Below are positions 21,301-31,424 of a stretch of DNA of 41,794 nucleotides, in pieces. The notes beneath the pieces are model-generated. The model ran no database searches, was not told the DNA's origin, and saw only the letters and a program-made list of their open reading frames with translations. The DNA is taken from positions 802,243 through 844,036 of the forward strand of contig JBBHKE010000771.1 of NCBI GenBank assembly GCA_037447655.1, written 5' to 3'. The DNA comes from Zygnema cylindricum (Eukaryota > Streptophyta > Zygnematophyceae > Zygnematales > Zygnemataceae). Made by a program: the position numbers and the translations under genes. Every line of letters starts with the position of its first letter. Positions within the stretch are counted from its first letter, which is position 1.

Positions 21301-23904
21301 CAGACTGCAAAAGAAAAACAAAAAGAAAACAAACAGAAAACTCCATCTCAGAGCCCATTTCTCACATACTGATTGCTATTAGCAGATTTTTAAAACTTTC
21401 TCATATTACAATATTTGCACAACAAAAAGACAAAACCATCACTGAAAAACGAGTGCACTCAATTGATTCCCAGCTGGAATGACTTATGTTACCATCTAAA
21501 AAAATGTGATTGCCCTCAAATTGAAAAAGACTTTTCGAGAGATTTCCAGTTGAAATTAATTATATTTTTTCTGGCTTGCACTAAATAGGTGGAAGTATTC
21601 AACAAAATGCTTACCCTTGGTAAAAAGGTGGGATTGACAGGTACAATGGCCGTTTTTGAAGGCAACACCCTTACTGGATAATATCCAAGGACTGTTCCCG
21701 CGAGATTAAGAGCATTTCGAGCCCCCTCTGCGTGTAGAAACAAAATCCAGGATATGTTAGACAGAAAATTGTTGAGCACAAGATTGCTTAAAAAAAAAAA
21801 AAAAACCTCCTTTGAAATTCAAGAAGCCCAAACAATTTCACTTGTAATTGTGACAACCAGGTGTATTAAGAGTTATTACTGCCACCCCCTTTTCTTTCCC
21901 CCATTTTTCTCATTTCAAGTATGATGTGTTTCTGTCTATTCCCTTTTTGACAGCATTTAAAAATGAAACTTTTGCACCTTACCTTCATCAGTGAATTCCA
22001 CGAATGCAAATCGAAGGACTGAATTCGGGTCTCCACAAACACGACAATCAACCACCTGCACATTCGAAACCATTTCCAACCCATCACATTACATAGTTAA
22101 ACTATATTTTCCATGTACAGCTAATCGGCTGTCATACCTTACTTAATTAAACATCCATAAATAGTCGCTGAACTTACATAATTAACCATATTCCCCAAAA
22201 ATAGTTAACAACCTGTCGCAAACAAGCAAAAATACCACATAAAACGTCAAACGTCAACATGCTATTACATGTAATGAAGCAGTTAAGTTATTGAAACAGC
22301 ATACCCTGTCTAAACCAGGAGCAGACTCACATACATCTCAACTATACTCACCTGTCCACAAGTGATGAAAAGGGCTGCCAATTGCTCTTCAGTAACCTGC
22401 ACGGAGTTGCCAAACAACTTCAATAAAACCGCCTCCAGAACTCATTTAACTCTATCTTCGTGTATGTTTGACATGTACATGAACTTGAAATCCTGAACCC
22501 TCCCAGGTTTTACATGTAAAAAGTTTCCTCAAATTTATGCGAAGTCTTGAATTGGGCAGCAATTTTTGCATCCATAACAACTGATTTCATCACTCTGTTA
22601 GACGTCTTGGAAGCATACTAATCTTGTCCATGTATCCTTACCTGCTGGTCAATATCAGACACGTAAACTGTTCTCCTGATGCTGTCTTCTCGTTGCGCAC
22701 GATTGCTCCTAGCAGAATTCTTTTTGTTCTTTCCATTGAAACCGTTTTTCTGGAAACAGTGTTCACATAATACCACACATGATTAAAGTAAAGAATGATC
22801 CTCAACCCTTGCCAATTCTTTCTTGCATTACAGAGATTAATATTACTAAGGTTTAACACAAGTAGATATTTTTCCGGACTATCGCAACCACTGCAATGTT
22901 ACCACACAAACTTTGAACAATGCACAATTCACCACCTATCACAATTCTTACCTTTCTCTGATTGTTATGAGGCTTGATTGAAGAAGCTTGCGGAGACGAT
23001 GAAGCCGCCTCATCCTCCACCTGTGAAGCTGGTGGAACAAATTCCTTTGCCAAAGGATTCAGTTTTGTAAGAAGATCTTCCAGTTCTCTCATACTGTCGC
23101 TGCTAACTCCTCTGCTCATCCTTGCACCTCCCATTACAACTCCTCCACTGTTATTCTTGCTTGAAAAATGGCCTCCCTCTCCCCCTGATTCTTCTCCTCT
23201 GTCCCTCAGCAATCCCTTCATATGTGCCAGGCGCTCCTGCACCTGAGCAATAGCAAGGGCTCCATAACCTCCATTGCCATTGGTTTCATGCATATATCGA
23301 CCAATGACCTGCATCGCATTTTCGTGCGCACTGGAAGGATAGTGCTGCATGAGAGTGACACCATTCTCCGGGTTTGAGGAGGTTGGATTCAGCAGAAGTA
23401 CACTTTGAGGAGAGTTAATGCCTCCAGTATGGCTGTTGATTGGACCACTGATGTAGGAAATAAGATCAGCCATTTCATGTTGCTGCTGCTGCTGGTGCTG
23501 CTGATGTGGCTGCTGCTGAATTTGAACATGTTGCACATGTGGCACATGGTCCACATGTGACACATGTACACATGTTGCTGCTGCTGCTGCTGATGCAGTT
23601 GTTGATGTACTTGTTGTTGCTGTTGCACTTGCTGCTGTACTTGCTGCTGTACTTGTTGCTGTACTTGCTGGTGTACTTGTTGCTGTACTTGTTGGTGTTG
23701 CTGCTGCTGCTGTTGCTGCTGCTGTACTTGCTGGTGCTGATGTTGTTGATGCCGGCCGGAAGAAGCATTGTTTGTCAAATGGTTTCCATTGTCAGGACCT
23801 TCTTCCGACTGACGGTTCACAATTTCGTCGTCAAGCCGGTCCACAGAAGGGCTATTGTGTGGAGAGAGAGTAGCCATGGCTGCAGTTCCTTGGAAGGAGC
23901 GCAT
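18291..23904 (-). CDS. CID8-13-like: CID8-13-type PABP-interacting RNA-binding protein (PAM2 plus two RRMs), ten exons
   Basis: Exons, in transcript order: 23904-22952, 22749-22642, 22396-22352, 22055-21983, 21727-21615, 21304-21245, 20617-20570, 20372-20304, 18956-18895, 18351-18291 (stop TAG). All junctions are GT-AG and phases agree, so exons 2-10 give 212 residues without a break. The product has a PAM2 motif (LNPLAKEFVPPA, 23062-23027), which in this family binds the MLLE domain of poly(A)-binding protein; a basic linker resembling the family's nuclear signal; RRM1 (RNP2 VYVSDI, RNP1 LRFAFVEF); RRM2 (RNP2 IYCTNI, RNP1 TRIAFVEF); and the family C-terminus SPSKTPVRPR. Likely role: mRNA binding and translation or turnover control. 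ATGs at 23904 and 23877 share a frame with an upstream stop (23925). Exon 1 changes frame at 23568, so an alternative start is ATG 23473, giving about 386 residues, close to family size. Confidence 0.92.
18700..18860. repeat. Degenerate tandem repeat of about 42 bp in the last intron
   Basis: Four copies starting near 18700, 18741, 18786 and 18826 share TTGGGACTTAAAATGGAAG and a following AACTAAG-like segment, with many differences. They lie wholly inside intron 9 of the CID-like gene. Confidence 0.75.
18895..18956 (-). CDS. CID8-13-like: CID-like gene, exon 9
   Basis: 62 bp encoding AESAMAALNCSGAILGSLPI plus two bases of an Arg codon. Donor GTGAGT. Confidence 0.92.
19633..19682. repeat. 25-bp perfect tandem duplication in intron 8
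   Basis: Units 19633-19657 and 19658-19682 are identical (AAAATTGATAAGTACAAATA then ACATC). Confidence 0.92.
20304..20372 (-). CDS. CID8-13-like: CID-like gene, exon 8 (RNP1 of RRM2)
   Basis: 69 bp encoding VARLRLLGDYHHSTR then IAFVEFIM. Donor GTGAGA. The longest intron (1347 bp) follows. Confidence 0.93.
20570..20617 (-). CDS. CID8-13-like: CID-like gene, exon 7
   Basis: 48 bp encoding VTQADVKLFFESLCGE, the first helix of RRM2. Donor GTAAGA. Confidence 0.93.
21245..21304 (-). CDS. CID8-13-like: CID-like gene, exon 6 (start of RRM2)
   Basis: 60 bp encoding SEDERELCARTIYCTNIDKK, including RNP2 of RRM2. The donor GTGTGC is the weakest of the set. Confidence 0.92.
21615..21727 (-). CDS. CID8-13-like: CID-like gene, exon 5 (end of RRM1)
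   Basis: 113 bp. It completes the split Glu codon and encodes GARNALNLAGTVLGYYPVRV, then an inter-RRM linker ending TFLPR. Donor GTAAGC. Confidence 0.93.
21983..22055 (-). CDS. CID8-13-like: CID-like gene, exon 4 (RNP1 of RRM1)
   Basis: 73 bp, ends in phase 1. It encodes VVDCRVCGDPNSVLRFAFV and EFTDE. Donor GTAAGG. Confidence 0.93.
22352..22396 (-). CDS. CID8-13-like: CID-like gene, exon 3
   Basis: 45 bp encoding VTEEQLAALFITCGQ, the first helix of RRM1. Donor GTGAGT. Confidence 0.93.
22642..22749 (-). CDS. CID8-13-like: CID-like gene, exon 2 (basic linker, start of RRM1)
   Basis: 108 bp, phase 0 to 0. It encodes the Lys/Arg/Asn-rich linker and RTVYVSDIDQQ (RNP2 of RRM1). The acceptor follows TTTCCAG and the donor is GTAAGG. 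Confidence 0.93.
22952..23904 (-). CDS. CID8-13-like: CID-like gene, exon 1 (Gln/His-rich N-terminus and PAM2), with frame break
   Basis: From ATG 23904 the frame reads MATLSPHNSPSVDRLDD (second ATG at 23877), then Gln/His-rich repeats, and runs out of sense after 23568. From there the frame one base off carries SHVDHVPHV, more Gln, MADLISYISG (ATG 23473), a Gly/Ser-rich stretch, MRELEDLLTKLNP and the PAM2 core, ending QRK before donor GTAAGA. Exon length is 953 bp (2 mod 3) and its end is phase 0, so one base is missing or two are extra, or a small intron lies in the CAG repeat. The sequence here cannot distinguish these. Confidence 0.75.
23477..23760 (-). repeat. CAG/CAA-rich coding repeats of exon 1
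   Basis: Three repeat types follow one another on the minus strand: a 12-nt unit encoding (V/L)(Q/H)QQ, at least seven times (about 23700-23580, after a Gln block); a 9-nt unit CATGTGNNN encoding HVx, six times (23574-23525); and a further Gln/His block down to 23477. The 9-nt array has 3-nt spacers everywhere except the first, which is TA at 23568-23567. Confidence 0.9.
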
Positions 23905-25227
23905 ACAAGGCAAAAAAGGAGCTCACACCGCCCCCTAATGGGCCTCCGAGTGGAAAGAAAAATGAGAACAATGTGGAGGGAGGAGTAAGGGGAAAACACT
24001 TCAGTTGACGTTCATTCAGTGGTTGTTTTTCTCCCTCTCCTTTCCTGCTTCTTGTGCCAATGAAAAGTAAACTATTTCTTTTATTACCCTCTCCTACCTG
24101 CAAATATTTTTGTACCTCGACTGAATTAATTCAAATTGAGGGCAGGTACGAGAGGGAAGACACGGCTTCATACATTCCTGCCAAAACACCAGCTTTTGGG
24201 GTTCAAAAATCCGTACGGCAGGAGTTTTCAGGTATACATTTGCTCACATAATGAGACCTCAAATTAGGTTTCGAAAATGGATGACTTGAAAGTTCGGAAA
24301 TCTACAGTTGTAAATATCCACATGAGAAGTATGTTGCTACAGTGTGAACAAGAGACGAAAGTTGGGACGTTCGCATGTGTGAATGCTAAACATAGAAAGG
24401 ACATAAAACGAGGGGTTTTGAATCCAGTTATGGGATTGGGGGTTTCTGTGTTTACGACAGCGTGACAGGTACCATCTACTGATGTTGGCGTGGGAACGGC
24501 ACATAAAGCCAAAAAAAACTGTAAATTCCGTCGTCTTCAAAGTAAAAGTACGAGACGTCACATGGGAGAGAATGCTGTCGTTATACTGTTTACTCAACAT
24601 TATTACAAGGAATACTTTGGATGCTCACCGCCGTTGACTGCAGTTGGATGCGATCTAAACCGTTAAAGATGATCGGGGGACTGCAAGAAGCGTCGGATCG
24701 GCCCGGAGGAACGAGGGTTCTAGAGGTTGAAATGAGAGGGAAATCGGGGGACGATGAATACATTTGACGGCCGTCTGTAGAAGAATTATTCAGTCGGCCG
24801 TCAAACTGGGATGGCGTAAGCCGTAACTTCTTGCCACGGATGAATGATGTGGCGGATAAGGGATTCGTAACATGTCGGTGATTCGTACTTTTACAGGACA
24901 GTTGTTGGGAATGAAGACAAATAGCAGTATAATCTATCACAGATATGATATATCGTGGCAGCTTCTCTATGGTTCAGAACTTAGAACAGCTGAGGCAGCG
25001 AAAGCGACACATATAATTGCAAGTACAATATGGTACGATTTTAGGCAGTATTTTCTTGTCATTTCAAACTTTTGGATCCAAAAGAATTGAACTTTGTCGT
25101 AAACGTACTGTGTCGTTCACCGTTACAAGAAACTGAGTGTGAAGTTTGGTAGAAATAATCAATTCAATAAATACTACACTATTCCGTGTACGGACAAAAC
25201 TTAGGGCACGTTGACACTTTGGTACAG
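23905..25227. other. Upstream region of the CID-like gene and spacer
   Basis: The first few hundred bases should hold the 5' leader and promoter on the minus strand. TGGGCC (a site II-like motif common in plant translation-gene promoters) lies at about 23938, close to the start, and a GA-rich leader-like stretch follows upstream. No TATA box is convincing. Beyond about 24300 I see no recognisable feature or gene. Confidence 0.4.
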
Positions 25228-25659
25228 TACACCGTCAATCGCTATTAGAGTATATAACGCCAATTCGGTGCCCTTTTTTCAAAAAAAAAATACCCGAAAT
25301 ACAATCCATAATTCTATTTTTTCCATTATTCTAATTAGGTTTTTTTTTCAATTAGCGTTAATAATGGAAGTACACTGCTATGGAAATAGTGTGGCGTACG
25401 GACAAGATATTTCTGTACGAAATGGTACTTTTTGAATTACAAAGGCATAAAAGACACTTAACATTATTGCGCACACATGTGAATGTGCACTGGAAGAAAG
25501 AGATGCAAACTCGTCGACAAAAATCACGTTCTCATATGTTCGTCCGTCGACCGTGTGAACAGCGCGACGGCGTACGAATTGTCAAATTTTGTACGAATAC
25601 ACATATTACCGTAGACATCGAAAGGGCGGGTATTTATAATACAGGACAACCCAAATTAC

Positions 25660-26531
25660 TAGTTTTGTGTATCGGTAAAAAACTTATCGCGATAACACCG
25701 ATACCGATAGTTATCGGTTAATCGAACGGTCAGCGCTCCCGATATATTTGTACTTTCTGTACTTTGTGTCCGGAGTGCTTTCTGTGCGGTAAACTGAACG
25801 GTAAATTTACGATAAATGTACGGTTTTTTACGGGAAATGTACGGAATTTGACGAAAAAATACGTTGCACTTTGTAGTACTTTTTGGGCGGTTAACTGAAC
25901 ATAAGTTTTACGGGAACGTACGGAATTGTACCGATAAACTGATTATCATGGAACGGTAAAAAGACGGCGGACACAAAGTACAACGGATGCAAAATAACAT
26001 TATGCGCGCCGCCGGAATCGAACGGACGAATTTCAATGAGAAAATACGAGTGGACGGTCAACGTGAGCCCCGGCATCTCGGAATGGCTTTTTTGGCGGCT
26101 TCTTAAAAAAAAGTCCAAGGATTGACATGTGTCAGATTTCCAGTGGATCCCAAAAAAGAAAGGGACAAAGCCACGGCGTCGGATGTGAAAGGTACATCGT
26201 TTTAGCTGGAGCCGTACTAAAGCCATACATATCTAATGTCGGCTTGTACAAATGATCTGATTGGCAGGTACCTCAGGGGTTGTGAGTAGGGCGCATCGGG
26301 GGAATAAGACGTACAGATGAGTGTACATGCCGTACATTTATATGTACGGTCCGTACAGCTATCGCCGATAGTTATCGTTGTCGGCATTATCGCCGATAAG
26401 TAGCCGATATTATCGGCTATTTATCGGCGATAAGACCGATAGCGATATATCGTACCAATATATCGATTATCGGGTCCCCGAAAAAAGGCCCATATCGATA
26501 ATCGGCAAATCCTTACCGATACACAACACTA
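25660..26531. mobile_element. hAT-like non-autonomous transposon (872 bp) with 8-bp target duplication
   Basis: The left terminus TAGTTTTGTGTATCGGTAA (25660-25678) and the reverse complement of the right terminus (TAGTGTTGTGTATCGGTAA, 26513-26531) match at 18 of 19 bases. The element is flanked by perfect 8-bp duplications CAAATTAC (25652-25659 and 26532-26539). Termini starting TAGTGTTG and an 8-bp duplication are hallmarks of hAT transposons. Both subterminal regions carry many TATCG/CGATA motifs in both orientations, the usual form of hAT transposase-binding sites. The longest frame (25891-26226, minus) shows no transposase feature, so movement would depend on a transposase encoded elsewhere. 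Confidence 0.93.
26360..26520. repeat. Subterminal TATCGG/CCGATA array of the hAT-like element
   Basis: Around fifteen TATCG or CGATA pentamers in 160 bp, many back to back as GCCGATA or TATCGGC palindromes. A shorter matching cluster is at 25670-25716 near the other end. Likely transposase-binding sites by analogy with known hAT subterminal repeats. Confidence 0.8.
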
Positions 26532-26640
26532 CAAATTACAGTTAGGGATTAATTAGTATATTTTTTTTTTTCAAAAAAAAATAATTCCCGATTAGTGTTA
26601 ATATCACTAAATTTTTTTTTACGCTATTTATTCCTTTACT

Positions 26641-27974
26641 CTATGCACTCCACGGGCGAGCCAACTAACGAACCTTACCTGAAGTTCATAACATTCACGG
26701 TTATCTTCGCACAAAAGTTTTAGACTTTAGACTTTCAGATAATGTTGATCGCAGTGTACGGCTAGAAGAAAAGGAATCAATCGAAGTGGCACACTAGTTG
26801 CAGTGCACTGAGCACGAGAACGACAAATTGAGGGGAGAAGGGGTCTCCAGAAAGCTAAGCGTCAAATTCTCAGACATGATGTGGCATAACCACCAGCATG
26901 TCGGTGTCGGTGCAGAAATGTCGGTTTTGGATTTCTCGTGACAATGTTACCAAAGTACGGTTAGGATTGTATTGTCAAAAAAGGTTCGTTTCCAGTTTTA
27001 CGAAACAACATCACAGTTCGGGGAAGGAGAATCTTGGGACCCCGTAATTGAAGTGCGCGTAGATTGCGTCGGAATCTCGATCGGACGGCATCAACCTGTC
27101 CCGAGGATTTCGGAGGCAATAAACGAACCTATTACGGACATATCCAAACCTACACGCCAAGTCAGCGCGAAAGTAGGTCGGGAAATCGGAAACCTCCATT
27201 TCGTACGGCAAAAATGCAAATCGTTTGTTCCGTACTAAAGTCACCATCGTGGCCGCCCTTTCGACGACTTTTGTCCGTTCACATCTATGTGCATTGGCGA
27301 GTTGAACCATATTCGGACGAATCGGAATGAACAAATAAAATACTCGATCTTATAAAATGGTGCATTTAATGAGAACACGACAAAACGTAAGATATGAAGT
27401 CACGTCTTTCGCTAGAAGACATACAGATATTGTGATCGTAGAACAAAAGTTGCACAACTTCATGTACGAAATATTTGTCTTGAAACTCGCGCTACGTGAA
27501 GCCGTCCCCAACGAGGCAGGACTACTGATGACTAGCCAGTAGCCCCCGGTTCTCCATAGGCCTGTCGGCTGACTGCTGATTATTTGTTTCAGAACCCCTG
27601 CCGACGCGCCAGAAATAATAACGGCTGACTTTGTTTCAGAACATTGTTAACAATTCTGGTGGATGCTAATCGGGCGATCAGATTGCGGTTGGCACTAAAT
27701 AAGCCAATGGGAGCTCTCCTAGGATTTGTAACAACTGCACTTCGGTCAGTTCTATGACGTTGTATTTACGCTATTTACGGCTGTGGATTCTGTTAGACAA
27801 AAATCGACTCACATATAAAACTGTAGTTGAAAACGTCCGAAAACAATTGGAAACGCTATATGCAGTAGGAGCAGCTGTACTCCGCGTATGCCGCACGACT
27901 TCTCAAATATGTCTGCAACTCGCAATATTAGAGCAAAATAAATGGGTTCAGATAACAAAATCGTCAATGTAAGT
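26641..27974. other. Gene-free spacer between two MITE copies
   Basis: No coding region is recognised. Overlapping frames on both strands at 26972-27334 lack domains. Small direct repeats (TTTGTTTCAGAAC at about 27583 and 27630) and an imperfect palindrome around GTTAAC near 27645 are visible. Confidence 0.45.
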
Positions 27975-28502
27975 TACACCTTGAATCGCTATTAGCGTTA
28001 ATAACGCTAATTCGGTGCCTCCAAATTTTGACCCTCGAACCAAAAATAGAATTAATAACTTTAATTGTTTTATTACGTTAATAAAGGTATTGGTGAATTA
28101 GCGTTCATAACTCTAATTTGGACAGTTTTGAAATAGTGTAGTGTACGAAATGCGTCAGTCCGTACTAGAATTGCTCGTTACTTTGTATAATCGTACAAAA
28201 AGTGTGATAGATAAAGGCGTCGACACGCGAAAGTGAGTGCGTCGACACAAAAAAGCGCATTCAGATCTGATTCCCAGTGATAAAAACGGCAAAAAATCAC
28301 TCGAACGTGTTCCCATATGTTCAAAAGTGGTCTATGTGAACACGGGTTACAACTACATTGTGGGGAAAATGTACCCAAATTAGAGTTATGATTAAATTAG
28401 AGTAAATTGTTTTTTGTAGCCTTAAACCCAAATTATAATTAATAACACTAATTGTTTTTTAACACTAATTATTTCTTAACGCTAATAGTGATTCATAGTG
28501 TA
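27975..28502. mobile_element. MITE-like element, copy C (528 bp)
   Basis: The left end TACACCTTGAATCGCTATTAG...CGTTAA and the reverse complement of the right end agree at 24 of 27 positions (TACACTATGAATCACTATTAG...CGTTAA). It is AT-rich with internal GCGTTAATAACGC-type palindromes and has no coding capacity. No target duplication is evident at these ends. It preserves CCCAAATTAGAGTTATG (from 28374), the uninterrupted counterpart of the hAT target in copy B. Confidence 0.65.
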
Positions 28503-31424
28503 GACGCGCGTCAAAAAGTGTGCAAAACAATTTCCTAAAACTATGAAACAATTTACTAACGACTTCCATAAATTATGTAAATACATATATTACGTATTAA
28601 GCAACAGAGTACATATTGTTAGTGCATAAACAGGGATCGCTCAAGCTTTATGTTTAGTTACCAGTGTACCATTGGACAACGTATCAAATTTAATGTTTAT
28701 TTATATCGCGCTTTGATACTACAATCACTTTCACTAAAACAAGGTTGAATTTACACCATGTTTTGTTATCAGTGTTAATGATAAAGATAGTATTGTTGCA
28801 CTTCAGAAAACAAACCAGACAAAAATAACATGTAGAACGAAAGCTTAACAAAACAGTTTCACAATCTCACAACAAAGTACATCGACCAAATATACTTTAT
28901 TCAAACATGAGCTTTTCCATTACAAACTCTCTTTTTACTCTACTTACTCACTCACATCTCTTCCTCTCACTCAAACACTTAATCTCACTTCTCTCACTTA
29001 CTTCTTCCTTACTCTTCTCACACATAACTCTAATGCATCACTTTTTCAGACGCATTATTTTTTGTGACTGAGACTTCTCCTTAAATAAGAGCTCAAAGGA
29101 AGACTTAGTCTGCACGACTTCTTCCACTAACTTCTATGTGACTCAGACTTCTCCTTAAATAAGTGTTGAAAGGAAGACTTAGTGTGCATGACTTCTTCCA
29201 CTAACTTCACGCTGACTAGACACATAGGCGCCTTCTTTCACTAACTTCACGTTGACATCACTCACATTGAATGGACACATAGGCGCTAAAACCAAAAGTG
29301 GGCTCCTAATAAACATTAGCACGCCAAACTTAATCATGCGCTGAACCTAAACATCGTACACGATCTTAGGCACTAAATGATTTATCAACCGTATAGTACC
29401 AAACGACACGAATATATAGTTACGTAACAAACACTAAAACATAAACAAAACGTAACAACAATTTAATTGCCGATGCAAATTGAACATTGTAACACAAATT
29501 CAAACTGAACTAAAGTCAAACGCAATGAAGACGTGAATTCGGCCAATCCGCCGATTCACCCAATATACTAATAGATAATGATTTTTTCACCACTTATTAA
29601 TCTTTCCTCTGTGCACACATTGAATTGTGAATCCACAGGTTTATATGGTACGATTTGCACCTTCTCATTGGTTGTTTTTAATTGAAAACCCAATCATTGC
29701 GCAAGAATGAGAGGTGTTTTAAGTATCAAAAAGAAAAATAACATTAATAACGTTACACGGCGTACTTTATATTAGTGATTGACCAAAGAATACTCCAAGT
29801 CCCTATTTTGAATAACAAAAAACTAACGTTGTGTGCCCAAGTAACCAAAACTTTGAAACATGAATTTGGATTTTAACAAAAATTCTTTGTACTTTTTTGC
29901 AAATCGTTTTCAATGTGCAAATATAGAATTGTTACTTGTACCGTGATGGTTGCGGACGTCACTTTAACTTGTGATGGTTGTAGACTGGTACAAATCTTGA
30001 CAATTGGAGACGTCTACAAAAACAACGATGGTTGTAGTCGTCGAGTTTTTTGTGATATCGTAGATGTTTAGGGTTTTACTTTCTTTTTTTTAAGATTTTT
30101 TCAAATATGTAAAAGTTGTAAAATAAACAAGTGTGTGTTGTTTAAATAATTTCTCTTAAAATTGTTGATTATTTCTCTCTTTTTCGACGAAGCATCTACG
30201 TCTTTTTCGACTAGTTCAATAAACAAGTTTATCTAAAAATTAAAAAATAAATTCTATTTTTTTAGTAATTATTATTTTATTTTATTTATTATTATTTTTT
30301 AAATGTTTATTTAATGCTTAAAATAAATAAAAAAGTCAAAAAATTTAAAAGTGTATTTTGTTGTTTTTCAATAGTTATTTTTGTATTTAATTTCAAAACT
30401 ATTTTTCGAATTTAATGCTTAAGTATAAACTAAATATCTTTAAAGGATTTTTACTACTTTTCAATTTTTTAAACAATAAATTTGAAAATATTTATTGGAA
30501 ACCAAATCATACTTAAACTTGAGTTTTCATTGTTTTTTTTTTTTTTAAACACCATCATTTTTTATTTATTTTTGAGGTAAGTTTATTTTATTATTTTTCT
30601 TGATTTTTTTAAATGATTTATTGATAAATTTTCCTTCAAAAGTTTTAAAAAAATATATTTCATGTGTTTTACTTTAATTTTTCAATATATAATCCAATTT
30701 AAATTTTTTAAACTTAAAAAAAAAAACGAAAAAAAAAATATAAACTAAAAAATTGCAATTTTAGGAAATGAAAAGAATAAAAGTACTAAAAGGGTGAAAA
30801 GGAGCCCAAACACCCAAATGCTATCCGAAAAGAGACAAATGAAAATCTCATAAATACATTTTTTTCTCTAAAATAGTTGAAAAAAGACAAAAGAAAAAAA
30901 AAACCTGAACAAGGTTTAAAAAAAGATAAAAAAAAGGGTTTAAACTTTTTTTTTTTTATTTAATGAAATAAAAAAAAAAAAAAACATGAATAATAAAAAA
31001 AATCAAAGCCAATTAAAAAAAGATAAACCAAAAGTTTAAATTAATATATATATATAATAATAATAATAATACATATATTTTATATATATATATATATATA
31101 TTTTGTTTATATATATATATATATAATATTTTTAACAAAATTAAAAAAAAAACAAAAAAATATACAAAAAAACATAAATAAATAAAAAAAATCAATCGGA
31201 GTCAATCAATTAGAGTCAAATTCAAATTTTGACGAATGAAAGTGTGAGTGGTTTTTATTACATCAACCAATTTTTTTTATTGATTTTTTGAAAAAATTTA
31301 AAGTATTAAAAAAAAAAAAACTTATAGATTGTATTCTCGTTTTACATTTTTTTTTATTGCCTTACTTTTATTTTATCTTTTTTTATTATTATTATTTTTT
31401 TTTAAATTTTCATTTTTTTCATAT
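28503..31424. other. AT-rich gene-free region
   Basis: It contains the 74-bp tandem duplication at 29063-29210 and pyrimidine-rich TCAC-type sequence at 28910-29040. From about 30060 it is extremely AT-rich, with long A and T runs and a (TA)n block at about 31045-31125. No gene is seen. Confidence 0.55.
29063..29210. repeat. 74-bp tandem duplication
   Basis: Unit 1 (29063-29136) and unit 2 (29137-29210) share TGTGACT, AGACTTCTCCTTAAATAAG, AAAGGAAGACTTAGT and GACTTCTTCCACTAACTTC. A further partial copy with two GACACATAGGCGC segments follows to about 29287. Confidence 0.88.

Larger units (their letters stand above)
25228..26640. mobile_element. MITE-like element, copy B, split by a hAT-like insertion
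   Basis: The left end TACACCGTCAATCGCTATTAG and the following ATAACGCCAATTCGGTGCC match copy C (27975). Further along, CAATTAGCGTTAATAA and GAAATAGTGTGGCGTACG parallel copy C's GAATTAGCGTTCATAA and GAAATAGTGTAGTGTACG. Sequence resumes after the insertion as AGTTAGGGATTAATTAGT, like copy C's GAGTTATGATTAAATTAG, and runs through CACTAAATTTTTTTTTACGC, like copy A's CACTAATTATTTTTTTACGC, to about 26640, where the terminal repeat is lost. Coordinates include the inserted element at 25660-26531. Confidence 0.6.

Noticed and set aside
22853-22951. Extension of the CID-like exon 1 frame past QRK
   Set aside because: The frame continues by chance into intron 1. The GTAAGA donor at 22951 and the following in-phase exon 2 explain the protein.
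25891-26226. 111-codon minus-strand frame inside the hAT-like element
   Set aside because: No hAT dimerisation or RNase H-like transposase motif. It is consistent with a chance frame in a non-autonomous element.
27011-27334. Overlapping frames of about 88-107 codons on both strands
   Set aside because: Mutual shadows with no domain, no start context and no homologous copy in the window.
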